64,000 bases of DNA, taken from assembly GCF_036013915.1 (NCBI RefSeq), contig NZ_CP107899.1:4030001-4094000 (forward strand), written 5' to 3'. The translations under genes were made by a program, and so were the position numbers. Source of the stretch: Streptomyces sp. NBC_00464 (lineage in GTDB: Bacteria > Actinomycetota > Actinomycetes > Streptomycetales > Streptomycetaceae). Below the pieces are notes generated by a model. It was not told where the DNA came from, searched no databases, and saw only the letters and a program-made list of their open reading frames with translations. Of the stretch, positions 26,172 through 34,973 are shown piece after piece (positions within the stretch are counted from its first letter, which is position 1; every line of letters starts with the position of its first letter).

Positions 26172-27287
26172 GAGGGTGTTTCGTCCCGTTGTTTCATCCC
26201 TGATTGCGCGGTTGTGGATGGTTCACGCTCCGCGCCATGTTGGGGTGGATTCTGCGGTGAGTCTGCGGGTCATGAGGTTGATCATCGCAAGGTGGATCAT
26301 GGCTTCGGACCGGTGTGGATGGGCTTCGTAGTCGCGGGCCAGGCGTCGGTGGTTCATGAGCCATCCCAGGGTCCGCTCGACGGTCCATCGGCGGGGTAGA
26401 ACGGTAAAGCCCCTGGTGGTGGGGTCGCGGCGGACTATGTGCATGTCGATGCCGAGGGTGGCGGCGTGCTCGACGAGGTGCTGGCGGTAGCCGCCGTCGA
26501 CCCAGGTTTTGCGGATGGTGGGATGCTCGGCGGCGATCTGTTCGATGAGGGTTCGGCTGGCGGTCGAGTCCTGCACGCTGGCCGCGGTGACCAGTACGCC
26601 GAGGAGGAGTCCGACGGTGTCGATGACGATGCTCCGCTTGCGGCCGACGATCTTCTTGCCCGCGTCGATGCCTTGCCCGGTGGCGGGGACGTTGGTGGAG
26701 GTCTTGATGCTCTGGGAGTCGATGACGCAGGCGGTTGGTTCGTCGTCCCGGCCTTCCTGCCTGCGGACTTGGCGGCGGAGGAGGCTGTTGAGCTGGTCGA
26801 ATACGCCTTCTTCCTGCCAGCGAGCGAAGTAAGCGTAGACGGTGTTCCAGTGGGGGTGGTCGTGCGGCAGATAGCGCCAGGGGATCCCGGTGCGGTTCAC
26901 ATAGAGGACCGCGTCCAGCAGGCTTCGCAGGTCGTGATTCGGTGGCCTGCCGATGTCCAGCCCGCGGCCTCGGCGCTCTGCCCGCCATGCGGTCAGGACC
27001 GGCTCCACCGAATCCCATCGGGCATCGGAGAGGTCGCTTGGATAGCGACGACGCTCAGTCATGATTCTGGAGTACCGGCCGACTGCGGACCCGGCCCAGG
27101 CGCATGCATCAGGCGCGCGAAGCGCACGGTGCACGACAGCGCGTCCTGGGATGAAACAGGAGGAGTGCGGGCGAGACTACGGCATCAGAGCCCCACCAGC
27201 ACCACCGGGACCTCGAGAAGCACCCATCTCATCAAAGCCGAGTCACATAGCATCTGAAACCACAGCAACAGAGGCGTAAACACCCTC
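26172..27287 (-). mobile_element. IS5-type insertion sequence with intact transposase
   Basis: Ends GAGGGTGTTT (26172-26181) and its complement (27278-27287) form 10-base terminal repeats. TGA flanks both sides (26169-26171 and 27288-27290) as a 3-base target duplication of the TNA type known for IS5 relatives. The transposase gene runs 26223-27062. Confidence 0.8.
26223..27062 (-). CDS. IS5-family transposase
   Basis: 279 residues, MTERRRYPSDLSDARWDSVE onward. DUF4096-like N-domain (LDAVLYVNRTGIPWRYLPHD), then the DDE domain: Asp in CVIDSQSIKTS, Asp in TWVDGGYRQHLV, Glu in RRWTVERTLGWLMNHRRL. No frameshift is seen, so it could be active. It sits just after the oxygenase gene on island E. 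Confidence 0.95.
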   Translation of the reverse strand: MTERRRYPSDLSDARWDSVEPVLTAWRAERRGRGLDIGRPPNHDLRSLLDAVLYVNRTGIPWRYLPHDHPHWNTVYAYFARWQEEGVFDQLNSLLRRQVRRQEGRDDEPTACVIDSQSIKTSTNVPATGQGIDAGKKIVGRKRSIVIDTVGLLLGVLVTAASVQDSTASRTLIEQIAAEHPTIRKTWVDGGYRQHLVEHAATLGIDMHIVRRDPTTRGFTVLPRRWTVERTLGWLMNHRRLARDYEAHPHRSEAMIHLAMINLMTRRLTAESTPTWRGA

Positions 27288-27361
27288 TGAGTGCCTGTTT
27301 TCGAACCCCGGACAGGCAGGTCAAGGGCTGCTGGTCTGGATGGGCACCTTGTGCAAGCGTT

Positions 27362-27390
27362 CGGGGAACGGTCACGGTGACCGTTCCCCG
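27362..27390. repeat. Perfect 29-base palindrome
   Basis: CGGGGAACGGTCAC, one G, GTGACCGTTCCCCG. It lies 150 bases downstream of the lipase gene and 75 bases beyond the IS. It could be a two-way terminator or a protein-binding site. The rest of 27291-27542 shows no gene. Confidence 0.65.
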
Positions 27391-27542
27391 AACGGGAGTC
27401 TTTGCGGCTGGTGTGGCACGAGGGTGGGAGCGACGAATGCCGCACGTTGACGGCGGTCAAGGCCACCCGGGGCACTCCGAGGAGGCCGGAAGCTTGCGTG
27501 CCCGGAACGGTGGGCGGGACGGCTCCCCGGGAGTGCAGTTGC

Positions 27543-28517
27543 TCAGTTGATGCCCAGGGCGTTCAGGATGGCCGCGGAGACGTGGTCGGCGGCGTTCTTG
27601 TGGCCCTTGGTGTTGGGGTGGACGAAGGCCACCTTGGTCGGGAAGTAGCTGAAGATGCCTTCGACCCATTTGCCGGCGTCGCAGGCGCTGTGGTTCCGGG
27701 TGGAGTCGGTGAGGTCGACGAACGCGTCGCCGTGGTCACCGGCCGCCTTTTCGATGGCCTTGTTGAGGGGCCCCTGGACGTCGTCGCGGAGCCAGTCCAG
27801 GTCGCCCGGGGTGATCGAGGCGAATTGCTCCCAGTCGTTGTACCGGCACTTGGTCGTGTCCTGGGGGATGACCGTGGGGTAGCCGACGTTGATGACCTTC
27901 GCGTGGGGGGCGCGCTTGTGGACGGTGGCGAGCATCTCGTCGTAGTCGCTGCTCACCTTGGCCAGCCGGCCGGGGATGTTGCCGGCCAACTCGTCCCGGC
28001 ACGGTGTGCCCACGCCGCCGCTGTCCTGGTCCAGTTGCAGGCAGGTGAAGAGGATGTCGGCGAATCGGAGGGTGTTGCCGCCTGCGCCGACGGTGACCAC
28101 GTCGGTGCCGGAGTTCACCGCCCCGGACTGGGGAGGCACCGGCAGGAACGGGTATTCCGGGTCCTCGGAGAAGGGCGGCAGGTGACGGCCGATCGGGTTC
28201 TGGGCGTTGTCGGTGATGTCCTCGATGGTGGCCGCGCCGCAGCTGACGTTGGTCAGATCGATCAGTGAGCCCAGATCTCGCTCAATGACCTGGGGGTAGG
28301 ACTGGTCGGTGCGCTCGCATCCGTCCCGGGGGACCTCGAAGGTGTCGCCGGCCGCCGGGATCACTCCGGCAGTGTAGGAGTCACCCATGGCGACCCACTG
28401 GTAGGACTGCGCCGCGGCCGCCGGGGTTGAGCCGGCGAGCTGTACCGGGACGAGGGCACCCGCCGCCAGAGCCACGGTGCAGCCCAGTACAGCCAGTCGG
28501 GCACGAGTGTTTGTCAT
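27543..28517 (-). CDS. Secreted SGNH/GDSL-family lipase or esterase
   Basis: 324 residues; GGAGGATCT precedes the ATG at 28517. Signal peptide MTNTRARLAVLGCTVALAAG to about residue 36 (STPAAAA). Catalytic blocks: Ser in YQWVAMGDSYTAG, Gly/Asn blocks TVGAGGNTLRF, and the Asp-x-x-His-like end FVHPNTKGH. Six or so Cys suggest disulfides. Related Streptomyces enzymes (SCO1725 type) hydrolyse short esters or lipids outside the cell. It is monocistronic on island E. Confidence 0.9.
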   Translation of the reverse strand: MTNTRARLAVLGCTVALAAGALVPVQLAGSTPAAAAQSYQWVAMGDSYTAGVIPAAGDTFEVPRDGCERTDQSYPQVIERDLGSLIDLTNVSCGAATIEDITDNAQNPIGRHLPPFSEDPEYPFLPVPPQSGAVNSGTDVVTVGAGGNTLRFADILFTCLQLDQDSGGVGTPCRDELAGNIPGRLAKVSSDYDEMLATVHKRAPHAKVINVGYPTVIPQDTTKCRYNDWEQFASITPGDLDWLRDDVQGPLNKAIEKAAGDHGDAFVDLTDSTRNHSACDAGKWVEGIFSYFPTKVAFVHPNTKGHKNAADHVSAAILNALGIN

Positions 28518-28643
28518 AGATCCTCCGTAAGTGCGGTATTTGCAGCTTCGCGATCTTACAAGGAGAGTCACTCAAAGAACTCGCTTAGCTACAGAGTGTC
28601 ACTATTGGTGTGGGTCCTCCTGGACGCCCACGGACCAGGACAC

Positions 28644-28696
28644 AGGGAAGCCGTCCGCTCAACCGTCTCTGTGACGCCTGAGCGAACGGCTTCCCT
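28644..28696. repeat. Long inverted repeat in the divergent region before the DUF4239 gene
   Basis: AGGGAAGCCGTCCGCTCA (28644-28661) and TGAGCGAACGGCTTCCCT (28679-28696) pair at 17 of 18 positions around a 17-base loop. It lies between the divergent lipase and DUF4239 genes in 28518-28982, where no gene is seen. It could be an operator or a terminator-like stem in a leader. Confidence 0.55.
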
Positions 28697-28982
28697 GCGA
28701 GCAATTCCGATCCAAAGCGCTGCGACCTGTGGGTTCCAAGTTCAGGAACAGGCTGTGAGGTGCCGCCCGGTCGGGGCCGACGCGGGCCGGCGGAGAGCTG
28801 ACCGGGTCGGGGGCATCGCCGCCCGGGGCGGTCCGGGCGTGAGGCTCTCCGGCGGAAGGGGCATCGCTCGTTCGGGGCGAGGTGACGTGTCCGCTGTTCC
28901 GGGCGGCGGGCGTTGCGGGACGTATCCCCGTGCCCCGCACACCGGGGGCTTCCCCGTATCCCACCCGGAGGGTGTCCGTCCC

Positions 28983-29783
28983 GTGGTTCTCGTCATCGTC
29001 GTTGCCGCACTGGCCCTGCTCGCCGGCCTCGCCGCCAACCGCTGGCTGCGGCCACGCCTCCTCAGCGAGGACGACGACGCGGGCATGGCCGTCAAGGACC
29101 TGGTCGGCCCCCTGCTGACCCTGACGGTGCTCCTGCTCGCCTTCGTCCTCGTCACCGCCAACGGCTCCTACGGCAAGGCCGAGGTCGCCTCGCGCGGCGA
29201 GGCCCGAGCCGTCGACCAGCTCGTCGAGGCCGCCGAATACGCGCCCGAAGGACCGCGATCCGAGATCCAGGCGGACGCCGTCTGCTACGCCCGTGCCGTA
29301 CGCGTCCAGGAGTGGCCCGCCATGGCCGACGGCAACGGCTCGCCGGCCCCCAGCGTCTGGTCCACCGACTTCCGCCGCGTCTTCCGCGAGGTGGAGGGCA
29401 AGCCGGTCTTCGGCATGCTGGTGGCCGCCGACAACAAGCGCTCGGAGGAGCGCGAGGAACGCCTCACCCAGGCCACCGCGAGCATCCCCAGCGCGATCCT
29501 CTGGTTCCTGCTGGCCACCCTGGTGATCACCGTGGTGGCGCTCGGCGTCTGCCTGCCCCGCCGCAACAACCGAGGGCAGATCATCACCCTCACCGTCATC
29601 ACCGCGCTGCTCACCGCCACCCTGTGCATCATCCGCGACGTCGACCGCCCCTTCGGCGGCATCATCGACGTCCAGCCCACGGCCATCACCGAGGCCGAAC
29701 GCCAGGCGACCCGCGACTTCCTTACCCGCCACACCCCCGCCGACCTGCCCTGCGACGACCAGGGCAACCGCCGCACCGTCTGA
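28983..29783 (+). CDS. DUF4239-type membrane protein
   Basis: About 266 residues. Two N-terminal membrane helices (VVLVIVVAALALLAGLAANR; VGPLLTLTVLLLAFVLVTAN), a soluble middle with many charged residues, then two more helices (ILWFLLATLVITVVALGVCL; IITLTVITALLTATLCII). This 2+2 layout fits DUF4239 proteins, whose function is unknown. The start is uncertain; GTG at 28983 has GGAGGG about 12 bases upstream and precedes the first helix directly. The open frame runs back to 28596. 29784-29966 holds nothing visible. Confidence 0.75.
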   Translation: MVLVIVVAALALLAGLAANRWLRPRLLSEDDDAGMAVKDLVGPLLTLTVLLLAFVLVTANGSYGKAEVASRGEARAVDQLVEAAEYAPEGPRSEIQADAVCYARAVRVQEWPAMADGNGSPAPSVWSTDFRRVFREVEGKPVFGMLVAADNKRSEEREERLTQATASIPSAILWFLLATLVITVVALGVCLPRRNNRGQIITLTVITALLTATLCIIRDVDRPFGGIIDVQPTAITEAERQATRDFLTRHTPADLPCDDQGNRRTV

Positions 29784-29966
29784 TGAGGCAGGGCTCCGTG
29801 CTCACCCAGTTCCCGGCCAAGGGCAGCGCCCGGAGCCGCTTCGCGACATCCCCGGTCGCGTCGTCGAGCATGCCGGCGGACCGTCGTCGTAGGGATGCCT
29901 TCCCGACCGCCTGGGCGTACGGGTCGCTGCTGCCGCAGGCCACCTGGCTGCGGGGCCGGTCGCGAC

Positions 29967-31031
29967 TCAGGAGTTCAGGGCTGTCGCGGCGAGTGCGGTG
30001 CCTTCCACACGGGCGCGGATCTTGGCGAACGCGGTCTCACGCGAGGTCGATTGGTCGTCGGCGAACGGCGCGAAGCCGGCGTCGTCGCACGTGCCCAGCC
30101 GGTCCACCGGGAGGTGGCGGGCGGCCGCCAGCACTCGGTCGCGTACCTCCTGGGGGGTCTCCACCCGCGGGTCGATCGGGTCGGTTACCCCGATGAAGAC
30201 CCGCGCATGGCCGGGCAGGTGGTCGGCGATGACGCGCAGGACCCGGTCTGGGTCGCCTTCGCCGGCCAGTTGCAGGTAGAAGTTGCCGACGGTGAGCTGG
30301 AGCAGCTTCGGCAGCAGGCCGAGGTAGTCGACGTCGAGGCTGTGGGTGGAGTCCTGGTCGGCACCGGGGCCGGTGTAGACGCCGATCCTGGCGTGCTCGG
30401 CCGGGGTGAACCGGGACAGCACTCGGAGGTTCAGGGCGATGAAGTGATCCAGCAGCCCTCCGCTCGGGTCCAGCTTCAGGGACAGACGGGCCTCCTCGAA
30501 GTCCAGTTGGACGACGTGGGCGCCCGCGTCCAGGCAGCCGCGGATGTCCGTCTCCGCCTCGTTCACCAGGTCCTCGAGGAACTGCTCACGCGAGTAGCCG
30601 GTGATCCCGGCCGCCGGGTAGAGCAGGCTCAGCGCCGAGGGGGCGACGACGGCCTGCTTCACCGGAACCTTCGCGTGCCGTCGCGCGGCCCGCAGGTACT
30701 CGTCGGCATGGGTCTTGTAGCGGAACGGGCCGGAGGCCAAGCCGGGCAACTGCCGCTGGTGCCCGTCGGCGAAGGGGATGACGACCCCGTCAGCGGACAG
30801 GTTCGACAGCCCCTCGACCGGATACGTGAGGAAGCTGTGCTTACTCTGCTCGCCGTCGGTGACGACCGGCGACCCGATCGCCTCCAGAGTCTCGATGGTG
30901 TCGCAGACGGCCTGCTCCTGGATCGCCGCGAGCTTCGCGCCGTCGAGACGGCCGGCCTCGAAGGCAGCCATCGCGGTCAGCAGTTCGGGGGAGCGGGGCA
31001 AGCTGCCGATGAGTTCAGTGGGAATGGTCAC
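29967..31031 (-). CDS. MetE-like (UROD/MetE fold) protein lacking the zinc ligands
   Basis: 354 residues from a GTG. It follows the stand-alone C-domain class of cobalamin-independent methionine synthase: TELIGSLPRSPEL, VVTDGEQSK, QLDFEEARLSLK, TDPIDPRVETPQEV and STSRETAFAKIRARVEGT. Typical members have VHTCPG and DDCGF, giving the His, Cys and Cys that hold Zn; here these read VYTGPG and DDAGF. All three ligands seem replaced while the surroundings are conserved. It may have a different reaction, or none. It stands alone on island E. Confidence 0.8.
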   Translation of the reverse strand: MTIPTELIGSLPRSPELLTAMAAFEAGRLDGAKLAAIQEQAVCDTIETLEAIGSPVVTDGEQSKHSFLTYPVEGLSNLSADGVVIPFADGHQRQLPGLASGPFRYKTHADEYLRAARRHAKVPVKQAVVAPSALSLLYPAAGITGYSREQFLEDLVNEAETDIRGCLDAGAHVVQLDFEEARLSLKLDPSGGLLDHFIALNLRVLSRFTPAEHARIGVYTGPGADQDSTHSLDVDYLGLLPKLLQLTVGNFYLQLAGEGDPDRVLRVIADHLPGHARVFIGVTDPIDPRVETPQEVRDRVLAAARHLPVDRLGTCDDAGFAPFADDQSTSRETAFAKIRARVEGTALAATALNS

Positions 31032-31623
31032 GGCGGCAGCGTAGAAGGACAAACAGCGCAGACCTTTCTGAACTCATGCACAACACCGCATCGGCCACTT
31101 TCGGAGTAACGAGACCTCTTCGCATTGACCCCGCCGGTGCGGGGAGTGACACGGCACGCGCCGCGTCCTGCTCTATGCGAACCAGTTCACAGCTCAGACC
31201 GCCGACCACTCACTGTGACATTCGCGGCCAGGTGGCTCCCCGTCAGGTGGTCGCCGGAAGGGGCCTCAAAACTGGCCGTCAACACCTTGTCCGGGCGGCA
31301 CCCGAGAGTCCGCACTTTGATGATCATCAGCGTGCGATGGCCCGGCTCCTCCAGCAACACCCACCGCCGTGGTGTCGATGGTGGGGCCGGGGGTTGAGCG
31401 CTGCCTCGGGGCTTTGATGCGGCGGTTGCCGCCGAGATCAATCGCGTATCGGTCCTCAACTCCGCGGACCCGGGCCCGCGCAGGGGGCTGTTCGGGTGGT
31501 TGCGGAGACCATGATCATCCGCAGGGGTGAATGCGGTTGGGACGCGGTGCGGCCCGCGGGAGGGAATGGGGTGTGCCCGGTTTTCCGCCGGGCCGTAACT
31601 TGCCCAGAAAGGGCACGATTCAC
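31032..31623. other. Intergenic stretch between MetE-like and small secreted protein genes
   Basis: About 590 bases with no convincing gene. It contains TTTGATGATCATCA near 31317-31331 and a second ATGATCAT near 31511, short palindromes of unclear meaning. The promoter of the secreted-protein gene is presumably near 31560-31610. Confidence 0.45.
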
Positions 31624-32022
31624 ATGCGCATGCGTACCAAGCTGGTCCTGGCCGGCCTCGGCGTCGCCACCGTCGGCGCCACCCTCGGCGGGATCGCGAT
31701 GGCCGCCGATCCCACCTCCAACACCGTGGCCCCCTACGCCCAGGCCGCGGCCACCGTCAACTCGAACGGCAACATCGCCCAGAAGACCAACACCGTCACC
31801 TCGGTCAGCAACCCCACCACCGGCTCGTACTGCGTCGTACTGGCATCGGGCGTTCAGGCGTCCAAGTCCATCCCGATGGCCACCCTCAGCAACACCGCCA
31901 CCCGGGGCAGCGGCGTCCGCGTCTCTCGCAACGACTCCTCCTGCCCGGCCAACTCCATCCGCGTGACCACCAGCACCGACGGGGCAGTGGCGAACCAACC
32001 GTTCTACCTGCTCATCCCGTAA
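31624..32022 (+). CDS. Small secreted protein of unknown function
   Basis: 132 residues from ATG 31624 (a second ATG at 31630). Signal peptide MRMRTKLVLAGLGVATVGAT to IAMAA, then a mature part rich in Thr/Ser/Asn with two Cys (GSYCVVLAS and SSCPANS) that could pair. It ends YLLIP. No family recognised. A very strong terminator follows at once. Confidence 0.75.
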   Translation: MRMRTKLVLAGLGVATVGATLGGIAMAADPTSNTVAPYAQAAATVNSNGNIAQKTNTVTSVSNPTTGSYCVVLASGVQASKSIPMATLSNTATRGSGVRVSRNDSSCPANSIRVTTSTDGAVANQPFYLLIP

Positions 32023-32028
32023 CAGCCG

Positions 32029-32077
32029 CATGCGACGGTGTCCCGTCCGGGTTCTCCCCGGACGGGACACCGTCGCA
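32029..32077 (+). terminator. Very strong hairpin after the small secreted protein gene
   Basis: Arms from ATGCGACGGTGTCCCGTCCG to GACGGGACACCGTCGCA pair over about 21 bases with a 5-base loop. It begins a few bases after the TAA stop. Confidence 0.85.
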
Positions 32078-32294
32078 CGCGCCCGGCCGGCAGGACACGC
32101 GTCCTTGTCACGGACCTCGAAACCCTCGGTACGGCGCTGCCCTCCGCGCCGCGTCGCGTCGCGGGAAGTCACGCGGCACAGGAGTGGCACCGGGTCCCGG
32201 GAGCAGTTCCCTGGTCGCACACAGTGCCGTGTCCTTCTTGCTCCTGGGCCTGTTGCCTTTCTGACTTTGCCATTTCCTCCGGTTGGGAGCCGCC

Positions 32295-33029
32295 ATGACC
32301 GAACCGTCTCTACTCGCCGCCTCTGTGCGCCCGGGAGTGCCGGCGCATGTCGCTCTCGTTCTCGACGGCAATCGGCGCTGGGCTGCCCAGCGTGGTCTCA
32401 GCGTGGCCGAGGGGCACCGCAGTGGGATCGGGAAGATCCCTGATGTCCTGGAGTGGTGCGAGGAGGAAGGGGTCGCCATGGTGACGCAGTGGATCCTGTC
32501 CATCAGGAACCTCCAGCGCGGCCCCCAGGAGCTCGCCGATCTCTACCAGTCGTTCATCAGCCTGTGTGAGCGTCTCGCCGAGGCGCAGCGCTGGCGGGTC
32601 CGGGTGATCGGTGCCCTGGAGTTGTTGCCGCCGCCTGTCGCGGCCGCGTTCGAGGACGTGCAGCGGCGCACCGAGCAGGTGGAGGGGGTGCAGGCCAATA
32701 TCGCTGTGGCCTACGACGGTCGGCGGGAGATCGTCGCCGCGGCCCGGTCCCTGGCTCAGAAGTACCGCGGCCGCGGGCCGCAGGAGTCGGTCGGGGATCT
32801 GTCGTGGTGGGAGGGGGAGTTCGCGTCCCATCTGGGCACGGCGGGACTGGCGGACCCGGACCTGGTGATCCGCACCTCGGGCGAGCAGCGTCTGTCGGGG
32901 TATCTGACGTGGCAGACAACGCAGTCGGAGTTGTACTTCTGTGAGCGGCTGTGGCCGGATTTCACCCGGGAAGACCTGTGTGAGGCGCTGGACAGTTACG
33001 CCTCGCGACAGCGTCGGCTGGGACTGTAG
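32295..33029 (+). CDS. cis-prenyltransferase (UppS-like), probably specialised
   Basis: 244 residues; GGGAG five bases before the ATG. Signature blocks: HVALVLDGNRRWAAQRG with the catalytic Asp, EGHRSGIGKIPDVLEWC, and RTSGEQRLSGYLTWQTTQSE-LYF near the end. Housekeeping undecaprenyl-PP synthases usually read SNFLLWQ.AY.E in the last block, so this is a divergent member, likely making a different chain length or a specialised prenyl diphosphate. It is followed 29 bases later by a PAP2-like membrane protein; the two probably act together. Confidence 0.88.
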   Translation: MTEPSLLAASVRPGVPAHVALVLDGNRRWAAQRGLSVAEGHRSGIGKIPDVLEWCEEEGVAMVTQWILSIRNLQRGPQELADLYQSFISLCERLAEAQRWRVRVIGALELLPPPVAAAFEDVQRRTEQVEGVQANIAVAYDGRREIVAAARSLAQKYRGRGPQESVGDLSWWEGEFASHLGTAGLADPDLVIRTSGEQRLSGYLTWQTTQSELYFCERLWPDFTREDLCEALDSYASRQRRLGL

Positions 33030-33058
33030 GCCCGACGATGCCGCAAAGGAAGAAGTCC

Positions 33059-33736
33059 ATGACCGCCACACCGCCTGACGGCCCCGTGCTCTCGGACACA
33101 CACGAACACCCGCACCCACGCCGGCCGGAAGGGCAGCCCGGCCACCCTGAGGGGGGCAGGCACACGGACCGTACGACCGTGGCCCGGACGGTCACGGACG
33201 TACTCCAACCGCGCAACGTCCTGCTCGTGGGCATGCCGGGCATCGGGCTGGCCGCCGCCGGCGACTGGAGCGGCATCCCCTGGGGGCTGCTCGGCGCCCT
33301 GTGCGCCGGGATCGTTCCCGCCGCCTACATCGAGTGGGAACGCAAACGCGGCACCTGGGGCGACCGCAACATCGTCGACCGCACCAAACGGCCCCCGATC
33401 TTCGCGGTCATCCTGGCCTCCATCGGCCTCGGCTCGGTCATCATGATCCTCGGCCACGCCCCCACCGGGATCCTCCTGGCGATGCTCGCCCTGTGGGCGA
33501 TGACCGTCGTCCTGCTGGCCGTCAACCACGTCTGGAAGATCAGCGTCGACAGCGCCGTCGCCTCCGCGATCCCCGCGATGCTCGCCGTGGTCCACACCCC
33601 GTGGTGGCTCCTCGCCTACGGCCTGACCCTCGCCGTGTGCTGGTCCCGCGTCGCACTCACCTACCACAGCATCGCCCAGACCGCGGCCGGTGCCGGCGTC
33701 GGCGCCACCACCGCAGCCGCATTCCTCCTGACCTAG
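33059..33736 (+). CDS. PAP2-superfamily-like membrane protein with changed active-site residues
   Basis: 225 residues from ATG 33059 (GGAAGAAG upstream). After a Pro/His-rich cytosolic start, 5-6 membrane helices. Three blocks align with PAP2 phosphatases: DRNIVDRTKRPP (KX6RP-like, Lys replaced), WKISVDSAVAS (PSGH-like, His replaced by Asp) and SRVALTYHSIAQT (SRX5HX3D-like, Asp replaced by Gln). It may bind or process polyprenyl phosphates made by the upstream enzyme, but catalysis is doubtful. Confidence 0.7.
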   Translation: MTATPPDGPVLSDTHEHPHPRRPEGQPGHPEGGRHTDRTTVARTVTDVLQPRNVLLVGMPGIGLAAAGDWSGIPWGLLGALCAGIVPAAYIEWERKRGTWGDRNIVDRTKRPPIFAVILASIGLGSVIMILGHAPTGILLAMLALWAMTVVLLAVNHVWKISVDSAVASAIPAMLAVVHTPWWLLAYGLTLAVCWSRVALTYHSIAQTAAGAGVGATTAAAFLLT

Positions 33737-33840
33737 CGCCGCCCCATCGCCCTCTGAGTTCATCCTTGTTGACCGAGGGAAAGACACCCTGCTTCTCTCC
33801 CAGTTCGGCCGGCTGCGTGCTGGTCCGCTCACACGTTCAG

Positions 33841-33987
33841 GGGTGGGGGAACGCCGTCCTCGGTGAGGTGATCGAGGGCAAGTCGGCCGTCGACGCGATC
33901 GCGGCTGTCAGCACAGGCACCAAGAACGGGCGCGCGGATGCCCTGGATGAGGACGTCGTCATCCAGCACGCTGAGATCATCGGGTAG
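33841..33987 (+). pseudogene. C-terminal fragment of a cyclophilin-type peptidyl-prolyl isomerase
   Basis: Reads GWGNAVLGEVIEGKSAVDAI, then STGTKNGRADALDED and VVIQHAEIIG-stop. This is the usual end of cyclophilin (FGEV.EG...VDAI...V.IE.A.I). The rest of the gene is missing. Confidence 0.75.
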
Positions 33988-34310
33988 GGACATGCCCTCC
34001 GGCGTCTGCACCAGCCCGCCAGCCGGTCACTCGGCGGGCGGGCCCGTCAGAGAGCCGCAGCCGACGGCCTGATCAAGGCTTGGCGCACGGCCCGCCGCGA
34101 GTACGAGAACCTCGCCAGCGCGCTCACGCCGCGGATGATCGTTCTCGCGGTAGCGGGGTTCCCCGAGGCCGGTACCGGCCGCACATGCCGCCGTGGCGCC
34201 GCACGAACTGGGACCGGCCGGGCCACGCCCGGGGCGCGGCCCCGAAGAAGCCGTCCGGGCGGCGGCTCACTCCGGGGCTGCGGGGCGTCAGCCGCCGACG
34301 GTGAAGCTGA

Positions 34311-34530
34311 GGGTGTGGTCAGCCCGGCCTTGTCCCGGGCCCGGCGCCACTTGCGGCCGAACGTGGTGCCGCGCAGTACCGCTCCCCTCTCACCAACGAA
34401 GACGAGCCCGTCCACACCCGGCTGGGCGAACCACTCCAGATGCCGGCGGACGTCCTCGTGGAGGAATGACGGCAGCACGATCTCCCGTCGGCCCGCGCGG
34501 GACTTGGGAGCGCCGACCACGCGGTGACGG
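34311..34530 (-). pseudogene. Integrase fragment (middle of the catalytic domain), minus strand
   Basis: Reads APKSRAGRREIVLPSFLHED, then GVDGLVFVGERGAVLRG and FGRKWRRARDKAGL. This is the beta-hairpin with catalytic Lys and the following part of a tyrosine recombinase. The frame then loses similarity at the point where HDLRHT is expected. The matching C-terminal part lies next to it on the other strand. Confidence 0.78.
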
Positions 34531-34730
34531 CACACAGGCAACACACTCGCGGCCGACACCGGTGCCAAGCTCAAGGACCTCATGGTCCGAGCCGGCCAGT
34601 CCTCCGAGCGCGCGCAGCTTATCTACCAGCACTCCACCAAGGAACACCAGCGCAAGCTTGCCGCCAACATCGATCTCGACGTACGCCGCCAGCAGTCGGC
34701 TGGAGCCCCGGGGCATGGCGGGTCGACCGT
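34531..34730 (+). pseudogene. Integrase C-terminal fragment, plus strand
   Basis: Reads RHTGNTLAADTGAKLKDLM, then VRAGQSSERAQLIYQHS and TKEHQRKLAANIDLDVRRQQ. It carries the box-II RHTGNT motif and the catalytic Tyr in LIYQH. It begins exactly where the minus-strand fragment ends its neighbourhood, in reverse orientation, so one integrase (or two related ones) has been split by an inversion. The region 33988-34310 and 34731-34970 shows no other gene. Confidence 0.78.
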
Positions 34731-34973
34731 TCACCCGCTGGTGCCACGTCCGCCCGGACCGTCCGCCCCACGGGCTGCACGGCGTTGATCGCGCAGGAGC
34801 AGGCAGTCCGCACTGTGCGTGTGACGCAGGGCACTTGGAAGGGATCTCGCGCTGCGGGACCCGGTAGTGGAGCGCTCGCTCTCAGGGGTGACGGATCCAC
34901 TATTGGTGCAGATGGGACGGGTCGTTATGGCACGCGAATGGCACGAGCCCTAAAAATGGTCTAGACAATAAAC

